Under the pieces are notes generated by a model. The model had not been told where the DNA came from, made no database searches, and saw only the letters and a list, made by a program, of their open reading frames with translations. Below, in pieces: positions 25,687 through 35,358 of a stretch of DNA of 64,000 nt. Origin of the DNA: Bradyrhizobium sp. 132 (GTDB lineage Bacteria; Pseudomonadota; Alphaproteobacteria; Rhizobiales; Xanthobacteraceae); contig NZ_JADPKY010000012.1 in the NCBI RefSeq assembly GCF_023074185.1, positions 1 through 64,000 on the forward strand, in the 5' to 3' direction. The first letter of the stretch is position 1; every line of letters begins with the position of its first letter. The position numbers and the translations under genes were made by a program.

Positions 25687-27335
25687 TGACCAACCCGATC
25701 CTCGACATCAACAACCTCGTCGTCTCCGTCGGCAAGAAGCCTAATGGGCCGAAGATCATCGACGGCATCTCGATCCAGGTCCATGAGCGCGAGACGCTGT
25801 GCCTCGTCGGCGAAAGCGGCTCGGGCAAGTCGGTGACCTCGCTCACCACGATGGGCCTGCTGCCGAAGGGCACGCTCGTGCCCACCGGCGGCGGCGTCAA
25901 GCTGGTCGGCGAAGAGCTGCTCACCGCGACCGACCGCCGCCTGCGCCAGCTGCGCGCGACGCGGATGGCGATGATTTTTCAAGAGCCGATGACGGCGCTC
26001 AATCCGGTGGTGCCGGTCGGCCGCCAGATCGACGAAGTCCTGCGCGCGCACACCAATCTCGACGCGAAGGCGCGGAAGAAGCGCATCCTCGACATGATGG
26101 AGCAGGTGCGCCTGCCCCAGGTCGAGCGCATCTTTGCCTCCTACCCTCACCGACTCTCCGGCGGTCAGCGCCAGCGGATCATGATCGCGATGGCACTCGT
26201 GCTCGAACCGAAGCTGCTCATTGCCGACGAGCCGACCACCGCGCTCGACGTTACAACGCAGAAGCAGATTTTGACCCTGATCCGCGACCTCCAGCGCGAT
26301 CACGGAACCGCCGTGCTGTTCATTACCCATGACATGGGCGTGGTCGCCGAGATCGCCGACCGCGTCGCGGTGATGCGGCAGGGCCGATTGGTCGAGACCG
26401 GCACACTCGATTCCATCCTGCGCAATCCGACCATGGAGTACACCCGCAACCTGCTCTCCGCGGTGCCGAGCCTGGTGCCGCGCGCGGCGCGGCCCGAGAC
26501 CAAGGAGCCGGTCGTGCTGGAGGCCAACGAGCTCGGCAAGGTCTACAAGGAGCGCGCGTTCTTCGGTAAGGGCCGCGAGGTCGTCGCCGCCGACAAGGTC
26601 ACGCTGACGCTGCGCAAGGGTCGCACGCTCGGCATCGTCGGCGAGAGCGGCTCGGGCAAGTCGACGGTGGCGCGCTGCATCGTGCGCCTGATCGATCCGA
26701 CCTCCGGCGGCGTGCGCCTTTCCGGCCGCGAGATATCGGACATCTCGCGGCGGCTGTTGCAGCCGCATCGGAAGAAGATCCAGATCGTATTCCAGGATCC
26801 CTACCGCTCCCTCAACCCGCGCGTCACCGTCGGCGAAAGCATCGCGGAAGGCCCGATCAATTACGGCGTGTCGCATGCCGACGCAATGAAACGCGCGCGC
26901 GAGCTTCTCGAGCTGGTCGGCCTGCCGGTCGATGCGGTCTCGCGCTATCCGCACCAGTTCTCCGGCGGTCAGCGCCAGCGCATCGCCATCGCCCGCGCGC
27001 TCGCGCTCGATCCCGACGTGCTGGTCGCGGACGAGGCGGTCTCCGCCCTCGACGTCTCCGTGCAGGCGCAAGTGCTGGAACTGTTCGACGAGATACAGAA
27101 GCGGCTCGGCATCGCCATACTGTTCATCACCCACGATCTGCGCGTCGCAGCACAGATTTGCGACGAGGTCGTGGTGATGCAGCGCGGCCGTGTCGTCGAG
27201 CAGGGCCCGGCCGCCGAAGTGCTGACGCATCCGAAGGAGGCTTACACCAGAGCCTTGCTCGAGGCAGCGCCCGGCCGCGGCTGGGACTTTGCGAATTTCC
27301 GGCCGGTGTCGGAGGGTGTAACGGCGAGCGCTTAG
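25686..27335 (+). CDS. Fused double ATPase of peptide ABC importer (DppD-DppF type)
   Basis: The 549-residue protein contains two complete ABC ATPase domains in one chain. The first half has Walker A GESGSGKS (residues 42-49), LSGGQRQR and LIADEPTTALD. The second half (from about residue 275) has another GESGSGKS, FSGGQRQR and LVADEAVSALD. The second Walker B reads DEA rather than DEP. Two separate proteins do this in DppDF or OppDF; fused forms such as GsiA are known. It supplies both nucleotide-binding sites for the two permeases just upstream. Confidence 0.93.
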   Translation: MTNPILDINNLVVSVGKKPNGPKIIDGISIQVHERETLCLVGESGSGKSVTSLTTMGLLPKGTLVPTGGGVKLVGEELLTATDRRLRQLRATRMAMIFQEPMTALNPVVPVGRQIDEVLRAHTNLDAKARKKRILDMMEQVRLPQVERIFASYPHRLSGGQRQRIMIAMALVLEPKLLIADEPTTALDVTTQKQILTLIRDLQRDHGTAVLFITHDMGVVAEIADRVAVMRQGRLVETGTLDSILRNPTMEYTRNLLSAVPSLVPRAARPETKEPVVLEANELGKVYKERAFFGKGREVVAADKVTLTLRKGRTLGIVGESGSGKSTVARCIVRLIDPTSGGVRLSGREISDISRRLLQPHRKKIQIVFQDPYRSLNPRVTVGESIAEGPINYGVSHADAMKRARELLELVGLPVDAVSRYPHQFSGGQRQRIAIARALALDPDVLVADEAVSALDVSVQAQVLELFDEIQKRLGIAILFITHDLRVAAQICDEVVVMQRGRVVEQGPAAEVLTHPKEAYTRALLEAAPGRGWDFANFRPVSEGVTASA

Positions 27336-27477
27336 TCTCTCCCTCGCAATGACGGCGATTGCGGCAAGCATTCCCAAAACAGCTTGACGCCATGCACGGC
27401 GCGATTGCTTCCCACCTTGCTCTCGCCTCAGCGGCAGGGCTAACGTCGCGCACTTTCAATTGCCTGGACTTGAGTTG

Positions 27478-28983
27478 ATGACACGTATCGCCGTCGGCGG
27501 CTTCCTGCACGAGACCAACACCTTCGCTCCGACGAAGGCGACTTTCGCAGACTTCCAGCACGGCGGCGGATGGCCGGCGATGACTGAGGGCGCCGACGTG
27601 CTGAGGGTGATGCGCCGCATCAACGTCGGCCTCGCCGGTTTCGTCGACAGCGCCGAAGCCAAGGGCTGGGAACTCGTTCCGACGATCGCGTGCGGTGCCA
27701 GCCCCTCCGCGCATGTCACCAGGGACGCCTTCGAGCGCATCGTCAAGGTGATGGTCGACGGCATCGCGGCCGCCGGCCCGATCGACGCCGTCTATCTCGA
27801 CCTGCATGGCGCCATGGTGACCGAGCATCTCGACGACGGCGAAGGCGAGATTCTGGCGCGCGTGCGCCGCGTCATCGGCAAGGACCTTCCGCTGATCACC
27901 AGCCTCGATCTCCATGCCAACGTCACCCCCGACATGATGGAACATGCGGATGCGCTGATCGCCTACCGCACCTATCCCCATGTCGACATGGCCGAGACGG
28001 GCCGCGCCTCCGCAAGGCATCTCGCGCTGCTGCTGGACACGAAACAGCGATTCGCAAAGGCCTTCAGGCAATTGCCGTTCCTGATCCCGATCAGCTGGCA
28101 GTGCACCAACGACCAGCCGACCAAGCGCATCTACGAAAAACTCGCTGCGCTGGAGAGTGATGCGGTTCCAACGCTGTCCTTCGCGCCCGGCTTCCCCGCC
28201 GCCGATTTCCGCGATTGCGGGCCGAGCGTGTTCGCCTATGGCGAGACGCAAGCCGATGCCGATCGCGCAGCGGATGCGATCGTAAAACTGATCGAAAGCC
28301 ACGAGGACGATTTCGACGGCAAGATCTGGTCACCCGATGACGGCGTGCGCCACGCGATGGAACTCTCGAAGGGCGCGAGCAAGCCGATCATCATCGCCGA
28401 CACCCAGGACAATCCCGGCGCCGGCGGCGATTCCGACACCATGGGCATGCTGCGCGCACTGGTACGCAACAAGGCGAGTGCTGCGACCGGCGCGATCTAC
28501 GATCCGGAATCCGCCAAGGCCGCCCATGTGGCCGGCGTCGGCGCCACCGTGACGCTGTCACTCGGCGGCAAGTCCGGCATTCCCGGCGACGAGCCCTATC
28601 GCGAGACCTTCGTCGTCGAAAAACTCTCCGACGGACGCTTCATCGCGCCCGGCCCTTACTATGGCGGCCGCGAGATGGAGATGGGCCCCTCCGCCTGCCT
28701 GCGCATCGGCGACGTCCGCGTCGTCGTGAGCTCGCACAAGGCGCAGCTCGCCGACCAGGCGATGTACCGCTATGTCGGCATCGAGCCGACCGAAGAGAAG
28801 ATTTTGGTCAACAAGAGCTCAGTACACTTCCGCGCCGACTTCGAGCCGATCGCGGAAATGCTGATGATCTGCGCCGCGCCCGGCGCGATGCCGGCGGACA
28901 CAGCCACGCTCCCATGGACGCGCCTGCGGCCAGGTATTCGCATCAAGCCGAACGGCCCGGTTTTCACTCCCTCCTCACGCTAA
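27478..28983 (+). CDS. M81-family metallopeptidase, MlrC-like
   Basis: The 501-residue protein resembles MlrC, the zinc hydrolase that completes microcystin breakdown in Sphingomonas. Visible landmarks are VGGFLHETNTFAPT at the N-terminus, YLDLHGAMVTEH, TSLDLHANVTPDM (metal-binding D-H) and DNPGAGGDSDTMGMLRAL. It is predicted cytoplasmic. In soil bacteria such enzymes probably hydrolyse amide bonds of peptides or other small amides. It follows the importer genes by about 140 bases and is likely in the same transcription unit. Confidence 0.9.
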   Translation: MTRIAVGGFLHETNTFAPTKATFADFQHGGGWPAMTEGADVLRVMRRINVGLAGFVDSAEAKGWELVPTIACGASPSAHVTRDAFERIVKVMVDGIAAAGPIDAVYLDLHGAMVTEHLDDGEGEILARVRRVIGKDLPLITSLDLHANVTPDMMEHADALIAYRTYPHVDMAETGRASARHLALLLDTKQRFAKAFRQLPFLIPISWQCTNDQPTKRIYEKLAALESDAVPTLSFAPGFPAADFRDCGPSVFAYGETQADADRAADAIVKLIESHEDDFDGKIWSPDDGVRHAMELSKGASKPIIIADTQDNPGAGGDSDTMGMLRALVRNKASAATGAIYDPESAKAAHVAGVGATVTLSLGGKSGIPGDEPYRETFVVEKLSDGRFIAPGPYYGGREMEMGPSACLRIGDVRVVVSSHKAQLADQAMYRYVGIEPTEEKILVNKSSVHFRADFEPIAEMLMICAAPGAMPADTATLPWTRLRPGIRIKPNGPVFTPSSR

Positions 28984-28996
28984 CTGGATACAACAC

Positions 28997-30169
28997 ATGC
29001 CCACGATCGACCGCATCGACGGTTATGCCGACGAACTCACAGCCATTCGCCGCGACCTCCACGCCCATCCGGAGATCGGCTTCGAGGAAGTGCGCACCTC
29101 CGGCATCGTCGCGGACAAGCTGAAGAGCTGGGGCATCGAGGTGCATCGCGGTCTCGGCGGCACCGGCGTGATCGGCGTCATCAAGGGCAAGGGATCTAGC
29201 GGCAAGCGCATCGGCCTGCGCGCCGACATGGACGCGCTGCCGATGGAGGAGAACACCAATCTGAAATGGAGCTCGAAAATCCCCGGTCGCTTCCACGGCT
29301 GCGGCCATGACGGCCACACGACAATGCTACTGGGCACCGCACGCTACCTCGCCGAGACCAAAAACTTCGACGGCACGGTGCATCTGATCTTCCAGCCGGC
29401 CGAGGAAGGGCTTGGCGGCGCCCGCGCGATGATCAAGGACGGCTTGTTCGAGAAGTTTCCGTGCGACGAGCTCTACGGTCTGCACAACGCGCCCGACCTC
29501 AACCAGGGCGAGATCGCGATCCTGCCCGGCCCGGCGATGGCCAGCGCCGACTTCTTCGACCTCCGCATCACCGGCTACGGCGCGCATGGCGCGATGCCCG
29601 AACGCTCAAAGGACGCGGTGATCATCGCGACCACGCTGGCGCAGGCGATCCAGACCATCGTCAGCCGCAACGTCGAGCCGCTGCAGGCCGCCGTCATCTC
29701 GATCACGCAGATTCACGCCGGTTCCGCCTACAACGTCATCCCCGGCGAGGCGCATCTCTGCGGCACCATCCGCACCTTCTCCGATGAAGTCCGCGCCCTG
29801 ATCAGCCAACGCATCCGCACGATCTGCGCCGGCATCGCGAGCGCCTTCCAGTGCGAGATCGAAGCCGACATCCGCGACACCTTCGGCGTGCTGGTCAACC
29901 AGGTCGAGCAGTCCAAGGTGGTCGAGGAGGTCGCGCGCACCGTCGTCGATCCTGCCAAGGTGATTACCCGCGCCCAGCCAAAGATGGGCAGCGAGGATTT
30001 TGCCGACATGCTGCAAACCATTCCCGGCGCCTATTTCTGGGTCGGCCACGACGGCTCGGTGCCCGTGCACAATCCCGGCTTCGTGCTCGACGACAAGATC
30101 CTGCCGATCGGTGCCAGCATGTTCGCCCGGATCATCGAGACCCGTATGCCGGTAGGTAGCAATGCATAA
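28997..30169 (+). CDS. M20 amidohydrolase, hippurate hydrolase/aminoacylase type
   Basis: The 390-residue member of the M20D family has GLRADMDALPMEE, HGCGHDGHTTMLLG, the catalytic Glu in QPAEEGLGGARAM, and MGSEDFADML near the C-terminus. Such enzymes remove N-acyl groups from amino acids. It starts 13 bases after the MlrC-like gene and overlaps the amidase gene by 8 bases, which places it firmly in this operon. Confidence 0.93.
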   Translation: MPTIDRIDGYADELTAIRRDLHAHPEIGFEEVRTSGIVADKLKSWGIEVHRGLGGTGVIGVIKGKGSSGKRIGLRADMDALPMEENTNLKWSSKIPGRFHGCGHDGHTTMLLGTARYLAETKNFDGTVHLIFQPAEEGLGGARAMIKDGLFEKFPCDELYGLHNAPDLNQGEIAILPGPAMASADFFDLRITGYGAHGAMPERSKDAVIIATTLAQAIQTIVSRNVEPLQAAVISITQIHAGSAYNVIPGEAHLCGTIRTFSDEVRALISQRIRTICAGIASAFQCEIEADIRDTFGVLVNQVEQSKVVEEVARTVVDPAKVITRAQPKMGSEDFADMLQTIPGAYFWVGHDGSVPVHNPGFVLDDKILPIGASMFARIIETRMPVGSNA

Positions 30170-31583
30170 AAAGAGCGTCGAAGAGGCGGTCACCTCGCTG
30201 CACGATCTCTCCGCGGTCGATCTGATCGCGGGCTATCGCGCCAAACAATTCTCGCCAAGCGAGGTGCTGGAAGACGTGCTCGCGCACGTCGCAGCGTGGG
30301 AGCCGCATCTTAGAGCGCTCTATGCATTCGATCCCGACGGCGCGCGCGAGACCGCGAAGGCCTCGACCGCGCGCTGGACCGGCGGCGAGCCGTCGGGCTC
30401 GCTCGACGGCGTGCCTGTGACGGTGAAGGACAACATCGCGACCAAGGGTGTGCCCGTGCCGCTGGGGGCCGCGAGCGTCAAGCTGGTGCCGGCCGAGAAG
30501 GACGCGCCGCCCGCCGCGCGCCTGCGCGAAGCCGGTGCGATCATCTTCGCAAAAACCACCATGCCCGATTACGGCATGTTGTCCTCGGGGCTCTCCAGCT
30601 TCCATGCGCTCGCGCGCAATCCCTGGGACCTCTCTAAGAATCCCGGCGGGTCCAGCGCCGGCGCGGGCGCCGCTGCGGCAGCCGGCTATGGTCCGCTGCA
30701 TCTCGGGACCGATATCGGCGGCTCGGTTCGTTTGCCCGCGGGCTGGTGCGGCCTGGTCGGATTGAAGCCAAGCTTTGGCCGCGTGCCGATCGATCCCGCC
30801 TATGTCGGCCGCGTCGCGGGGCCGATGACCCGCACCGTCGATGATTGTGCGCTGATGATGAGCGTGATGGCAAAACCCGACCGGCGCGACGGCATGAGCC
30901 TCCCCGCCGAGCCGCTGAACTGGAAGGGGCTGGAGAAGTCGCCGCGCAAACTCCGTATTGGATTGATGCTCGATCCCGGCGTTGGCAAGGCGCTGGAGAA
31001 GCCGGTGCGCGAGGTCGCGGTGAAGGCGGCGAAAGCGTTCGAATCCGCAGGCGCCGTCGTCACCGAAGTCGACGGCATCCTCACGCGCGAAATGCTCGAC
31101 GGCCTCGACAACTTTTGGCGCGCACGGATGTGGGATGATCTGTCGAAGCTGACGCCCGCCGAGCAGGCAAAGGTACTGCCCTACATTTTCAAGTGGGGCG
31201 AGTCTGGCGCGAAGCTCTCGGGTGTCGACGTCATCAGGGGCTTCAACCAGACCATGGCGATCCGCGCCGCGGCATCAAAGCTGTTCTGCGAGCTCGACTA
31301 TGTGATCTCGCCGACCGCGCCGAACGTGAACTATCCGGCGGAATGGGCCTCGCCGACCAACGATCCCATGAAGCCGTTCGAGCACATCGCCTATACCGTG
31401 CCGTGGAATATGTCGGAGAATCCGGCGATCTCCATCAACGGCGGCTTTGACGCCAGGGGTTTCCCCATCGGCGTCCAGATCGTCGGACGCCGCTTCGACG
31501 ATATCGGCGTGCTCGGCATGGCCAAGGCGTTCGAGAGCTTGCGCGGCCCGCAGAAGCCCTGGCCCAGCCCGCCCGCGACGTAG
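30162..31583 (+). CDS. Amidase, amidase-signature family
   Basis: The 473-residue enzyme has a complete Ser-cisSer-Lys triad: K89 (VTVKDN), S164 (PGGSSAG) and S188 (TDIGGSVRLP). It hydrolyses amides to acids and ammonia; the physiological substrate is unknown. Its ATG lies inside the end of the preceding hydrolase gene. It closes the peptide-import and hydrolysis operon. Confidence 0.93.
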   Translation: MHKKSVEEAVTSLHDLSAVDLIAGYRAKQFSPSEVLEDVLAHVAAWEPHLRALYAFDPDGARETAKASTARWTGGEPSGSLDGVPVTVKDNIATKGVPVPLGAASVKLVPAEKDAPPAARLREAGAIIFAKTTMPDYGMLSSGLSSFHALARNPWDLSKNPGGSSAGAGAAAAAGYGPLHLGTDIGGSVRLPAGWCGLVGLKPSFGRVPIDPAYVGRVAGPMTRTVDDCALMMSVMAKPDRRDGMSLPAEPLNWKGLEKSPRKLRIGLMLDPGVGKALEKPVREVAVKAAKAFESAGAVVTEVDGILTREMLDGLDNFWRARMWDDLSKLTPAEQAKVLPYIFKWGESGAKLSGVDVIRGFNQTMAIRAAASKLFCELDYVISPTAPNVNYPAEWASPTNDPMKPFEHIAYTVPWNMSENPAISINGGFDARGFPIGVQIVGRRFDDIGVLGMAKAFESLRGPQKPWPSPPAT

Positions 31584-31682
31584 AGCTTGGCCACCACACG
31601 CCCAGTCCGCGCAAGACGGACGCTGGCGGCCGTGCGTGACGTCTCCTCGATATGGAAATTCAGGACAGGGAAGGAAACCACC

Positions 31683-32573
31683 ATGGCGTATGAGACGATC
31701 AAATACGAAATCGCCGAGCAGATCCTCACCATCACGCTGAACCGGCCCGACAAGCTCAACGCCTTCAACGCGCAGATGCAAGGGGAGCTGATCGACGCGT
31801 TCGATGCCGCCGACAAGGACGACGACGTCCGCGCCATCATCGTCACCGGCGCCGGCCGCGGTTTCTGCGCGGGCGCAGACCTTTCGTCGGGCGCCGACAC
31901 CTTTGATCGCGACGCACGGCGCGGGCCCGTAAAGCGCTTCGCCGACGGCAAGGTCGACTACAGCGATTCCCAGGTGCGCGACGGCGGTGGCCAGGTGACG
32001 CTGCGCATCTTCAAATGTCTGAAGCCGGTGATTGCCGCGGTGAACGGTCCCGCGGTCGGCATCGGCGTCACCATGCAGCTCGCGATGGACATCCGCATCG
32101 CCTCCGACGCCGCGCGGTTCGGCTTCGTGTTCTCCCAGCGCGGCATCGTGCCGGAGGCGGCCTCGAGTTGGTTCCTGCCGCGCATCGTCGGCATTTCCCA
32201 GGCGCTGGAATGGTGTTATTCGGGCCGCGTCTTCCCAGCCCAGGAAGCCCTCGCCGGCCGTCTCGTCAGCAAGGTCGTAGCCTCTGATGATCTGCTGCCG
32301 ACCGCTCGCGCGCTCGCCAAGGAATTCGCCGCCAAGACCGCACCGGTGTCGGTGGCACTGATCCGCCAGATGATGTGGCGCATGATGGGCGCCGACGATC
32401 CGATGGAAGCCCACATGGTCGACAGCCGTGGCATCTACGCCCGCGGCCGCTCGGACGATGTGAAGGAAGGCGTGACGTCGTTCCTGGAGAAGCGCCCTGC
32501 GCAGTTCAAGAACAAGGTGTCGAGCGACATGCCGGACTATTTCCCGTGGTGGACCGAGCGGGAGTACAAGTGA
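31683..32573 (+). CDS. Enoyl-CoA hydratase/isomerase family protein (crotonase fold)
   Basis: The 296-residue crotonase has LNRPDKLNAFN near the N-terminus, the oxyanion-hole motif GAGRGFCAGADLS, and VNGPAVGIGVTMQLAMDIR. GIVPEAASSWFLPR carries the conserved glutamate. It would hydrate or isomerise an acyl-CoA in fatty-acid or aromatic-acid breakdown. A good AAGGAAA ribosome site precedes the start. About 100 bases separate it from the amidase, so it may have its own promoter. Confidence 0.92.
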   Translation: MAYETIKYEIAEQILTITLNRPDKLNAFNAQMQGELIDAFDAADKDDDVRAIIVTGAGRGFCAGADLSSGADTFDRDARRGPVKRFADGKVDYSDSQVRDGGGQVTLRIFKCLKPVIAAVNGPAVGIGVTMQLAMDIRIASDAARFGFVFSQRGIVPEAASSWFLPRIVGISQALEWCYSGRVFPAQEALAGRLVSKVVASDDLLPTARALAKEFAAKTAPVSVALIRQMMWRMMGADDPMEAHMVDSRGIYARGRSDDVKEGVTSFLEKRPAQFKNKVSSDMPDYFPWWTEREYK

Positions 32574-32602
32574 GGCCTCTTAACTTTCTACGCTTCGAGA
32601 GA

Positions 32603-32640
32603 AGTGGTGGGTTACGCTTCGCTAGCCCACCCTACTTTTC
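32603..32640. repeat. Palindromic intergenic repeat (GTGGGTTACGC type), possible terminator
   Basis: An 8-base stem GTGGGTTA/TAGCCCAC (32607-32614, 32623-32630; one wobble) is followed by CCTACTTTT. It sits between converging genes and resembles the element at 48619-48720, so it is a dispersed repeat that may also stop transcription. Confidence 0.65.
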
Positions 32641-33618
32641 TCCGTGCATCATCAGCGCCACACGCCCGATCGCCTTGCGGTCAAGCAACAGCCGCATCGC
32701 CTTCGCATAATCTTCAAGCGGCAGGCGGTGCGAGATGTTGGGCCGCAGCTTGCCCTCCTCGGCCCATGTCAGCAGCGCCTTTAGACGCACCTCGCCAAGC
32801 GCGGGATTTTTCCGCACGGCTTCGCCGGCACGCACACCGAGCACGCTGGCGCCTTTGATCAGCAACAAATTGGTCTTGGCCGAGCCGATGCCGCCGGTAA
32901 AGCCGATCACGAGGAGCCGCGCGCCCCAGGCGATACAGCGCATCGAATTCTCGAACACCTCGCCGCCGACGGGATCGAACACGACGTCGGCCCCGCGACC
33001 GTCAGTGATACGCTTGACCGCATCACGAAACGGCTCGCGGTCGTAGCGGATAAGATGATCGGCGCCGCGGGATTTCGCGATGGCAAGCTTCTCGTCGCTG
33101 GAAGCGGTCGCGATCACGGTCGCGCCCAGCATCTTGCCGATCTCGACGGCAGCAAGGCCAACGCCCCCGCCGGCGCCATGCACCAGCAGCACCTCGCCCG
33201 GCTCGACCCGACCGCGGTCGATCAGCGCGTGATAGGCAGTGCCATGCCCCGCGAGATAAGTCGCAGCTTCCGCATAGTCGAACGTCGATGGCATCGGCGT
33301 GAGCTGCGACGGCGTCACCACGGCTTCATCCGTGAAGGCGCCGTGCCGCATCTTGACGATGACCTTGTCACCGACGGCGACGCCGCTCGCCTCTGCGCCG
33401 ACCTCGGTCACGTCGCCGGCCGCCTCCATACCCGGCGTGAACGGCAGCTCCGGCTTGAGCTGGTATTCGCCGGCCGCCATCAGCACGTCGGGAAAATTCA
33501 AGCCAGCGGCGCGGATCGCGACCCGCACTTGGCTCGGCTTCAGGTCGCGCGACGGAAACTCTTCGAGTTGCAACGTTTCGGGCGCGCCGAGCGCGCGGCA
33601 GACGACAGCCCGCACCAT
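32632..33618 (-). CDS. NADPH:quinone oxidoreductase family protein
   Basis: The 328-residue zinc-free medium-chain dehydrogenase (QOR type) has an N-terminal GroES-like domain (PGMEAAGDVTEVG) and the Rossmann motif HGAGGGVGLAAVEIGK at about residues 140-160. It reduces quinones or enoyl compounds with NADPH. Its ATG overlaps the stop of the upstream HCCA-isomerase-like gene (TGATG), so the two are coupled. Confidence 0.92.
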   Translation of the reverse strand: MVRAVVCRALGAPETLQLEEFPSRDLKPSQVRVAIRAAGLNFPDVLMAAGEYQLKPELPFTPGMEAAGDVTEVGAEASGVAVGDKVIVKMRHGAFTDEAVVTPSQLTPMPSTFDYAEAATYLAGHGTAYHALIDRGRVEPGEVLLVHGAGGGVGLAAVEIGKMLGATVIATASSDEKLAIAKSRGADHLIRYDREPFRDAVKRITDGRGADVVFDPVGGEVFENSMRCIAWGARLLVIGFTGGIGSAKTNLLLIKGASVLGVRAGEAVRKNPALGEVRLKALLTWAEEGKLRPNISHRLPLEDYAKAMRLLLDRKAIGRVALMMHGEK

Positions 33619-34226
33619 CAGGCCGCGCTCGCCTTGCGGCGCAGCAGCGCCTCGCGGATCAGCGGCAGGCGGTCGTTGCCGAAATACATGTCGGTCTTGC
33701 CGACGAAGATCGTCGGCGAGCCGAAGCCGCCACGGGCGACGACCTCTTCGGTGTTGGCCTTGAGCTGGTCCTTGGTCGGCTGCCCGGAAATGCCCGCGAA
33801 GAATTTCTGCTCGTCGACGCCGACCTTCCTGCAGATGTCGCCGAGCACTGCGTCCTGCGAGATATCCTTGTCCTCGCCCCAATAGGTCTCGAACACCGCC
33901 GTGGCGAACGGCACCGATTCCTGCCCGAGCCAGATGCAGCCGCGCATCGCTTTCACGCTGTTCACCGGAAACACCGTCGGCGGCATCTTGATCGACAGGC
34001 CGGCCGAGCGCGTCCAGTCGGCAAGGTCCTTTTTCATGTAGCGCGCCTTCAGCGGCACCGGCGTCTCGCGCTGCGCATAGACGCTCGGATTGACCGTGTT
34101 GAAGATGCCGCCGACCAGGATCGGCCGCCAGATGATCTCCGCGCCGAGCTCTTTGGCGAGCGGCTGGATATTGTGGAAGGCGAGATAGGTCCAGGGGCTG
34201 GAACAGTCGAAGAAGAATTCGATCAT
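33618..34226 (-). CDS. 2-hydroxychromene-2-carboxylate isomerase family protein
   Basis: The 202-residue thioredoxin-fold protein of the DsbA/kappa-GST group starts MIEFFFDCSSPWTYLAFHNI, where the serine of SSPWTYLA replaces the CxxC of true disulfide enzymes. GGFGSPTIFVG is the cis-Pro loop. Family members isomerise a naphthalene-degradation intermediate using glutathione; here the substrate is unknown. It is co-transcribed with the quinone oxidoreductase, suggesting a joint role in aromatic or electrophile metabolism. Confidence 0.88.
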   Translation of the reverse strand: MIEFFFDCSSPWTYLAFHNIQPLAKELGAEIIWRPILVGGIFNTVNPSVYAQRETPVPLKARYMKKDLADWTRSAGLSIKMPPTVFPVNSVKAMRGCIWLGQESVPFATAVFETYWGEDKDISQDAVLGDICRKVGVDEQKFFAGISGQPTKDQLKANTEEVVARGGFGSPTIFVGKTDMYFGNDRLPLIREALLRRKASAA

Positions 34227-34335
34227 GGCGTTTCCGGTCCGGCGTCGCGGGTTTCAAGGCGACTTTTGTTGTTCTGTACCTCGACGTTAAGACATGGCAG
34301 GAAGGGGCGCAACACAACCCGCCGGGAGGGCCGCC

Positions 34336-35358
34336 ATGCTGTTTCCAACCACGATCGCCGGCTCCTTGCCGAAGCCGGAATGGCTCGCCGAGCCCAACAT
34401 GCTCTGGGCGCCATGGAAGTCGCAAGGCGACGAGCTCGTCCGCGCCAAGCGCGATGCGACCATACTTGCCGTCAAAGTCCAGGAGGACGCCGGCATCGAC
34501 ATCGTCACCGAGGGCGAGCAGGCCCGGCAGCATTTCGTCCACGGTTTTCTGGAGAAGATCGAGGGCATCGATTTCGCCCACAAGGTCGAGATGGGCATCC
34601 GCAAGGATCGCTACAAGGCGATGGTGCCGCAGGTGGTCGCCCCGCTCCGGCTGAAGAGCCGCGTCCACGCCGATGAGGCGCGCGTCGCGCGGATGCATAC
34701 AAAGAAGAAGCTCAAGTTCACCCTGCCCGGCCCGATGACCATCATCGACACCATTGCCGATCGCTACTATGACGACCGCGTCAAGATGGCCTTTGCGTTC
34801 GCCGAACTCCTGAACGAGGAAGCCAAGGCGCTCCAGGCCGACGGCGTCGATCTCGTGCAGTTCGACGAGCCCGCCTTCAACGTCTACATGGACGAGGTCA
34901 ACGACTGGGGCATCAAGGCGCTGGAGCGCGCGGCGCAAGGCCTGACCTGCGCCACCGCCGTGCACATCTGCTACGGCTACGGCATCAAGGCCAACACCGA
35001 CTGGAAGGAGACGCTCGGCGCGCAATGGCGGCAGTATGAGCAGATCTTTCCTGCGATCGACGCCAGCCCTATCCAGCAGGTCGCGATCGAATGCCGCAAT
35101 TCGAAGGTGCCGCTCGATCTCCTCGCGCTGCTCAAGAACAAGATCGTGCAGGCCGGTGTGATCGATGTCGCCAGCGACACGGTGGAGACCACCGAGGACG
35201 TCGTGCAGGTGATCGACGCTGTGTCGAAATTCGTACCCAAGAGCAACATCATCGCCACCACCAATTGCGGCATGGCGCCGATGCGGCGGGAGATCGCCGA
35301 AGCCAAGTTGATGGCGCTCGGTGCCGGTGCCGCCCTGGCACGCGAGAAGCTCGGATGA
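34336..35358 (+). CDS. Cobalamin-independent methionine synthase, catalytic-domain-only form
   Basis: The 340-residue protein corresponds to the C-terminal half of MetE. The zinc ligands are present: H210 and C212 (AVHICYG), E252 (AIECRN) and C311 (TTNCGM). The N-terminal MetE domain that helps bind polyglutamyl-folate is absent. Short forms are reported to use other methyl donors such as methylcobalamin proteins. It starts at MLFPTTIAGSLPK after GGGAGGG. A small secreted-protein gene overlaps its stop. Confidence 0.88.
   Translation: MLFPTTIAGSLPKPEWLAEPNMLWAPWKSQGDELVRAKRDATILAVKVQEDAGIDIVTEGEQARQHFVHGFLEKIEGIDFAHKVEMGIRKDRYKAMVPQVVAPLRLKSRVHADEARVARMHTKKKLKFTLPGPMTIIDTIADRYYDDRVKMAFAFAELLNEEAKALQADGVDLVQFDEPAFNVYMDEVNDWGIKALERAAQGLTCATAVHICYGYGIKANTDWKETLGAQWRQYEQIFPAIDASPIQQVAIECRNSKVPLDLLALLKNKIVQAGVIDVASDTVETTEDVVQVIDAVSKFVPKSNIIATTNCGMAPMRREIAEAKLMALGAGAALAREKLG

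Noticed and set aside
25548..27377. 609-codon open frame antisense to the fused ATPase
   Set aside because: The plus strand holds two complete ABC ATPase domains with all motifs; the antisense frame has no recognisable protein features.
27400..27430. Possible sigma-54 site before the M81 peptidase gene
   Set aside because: The GCACG and TTGC elements are separated by six rather than four bases and the GG pair is missing.
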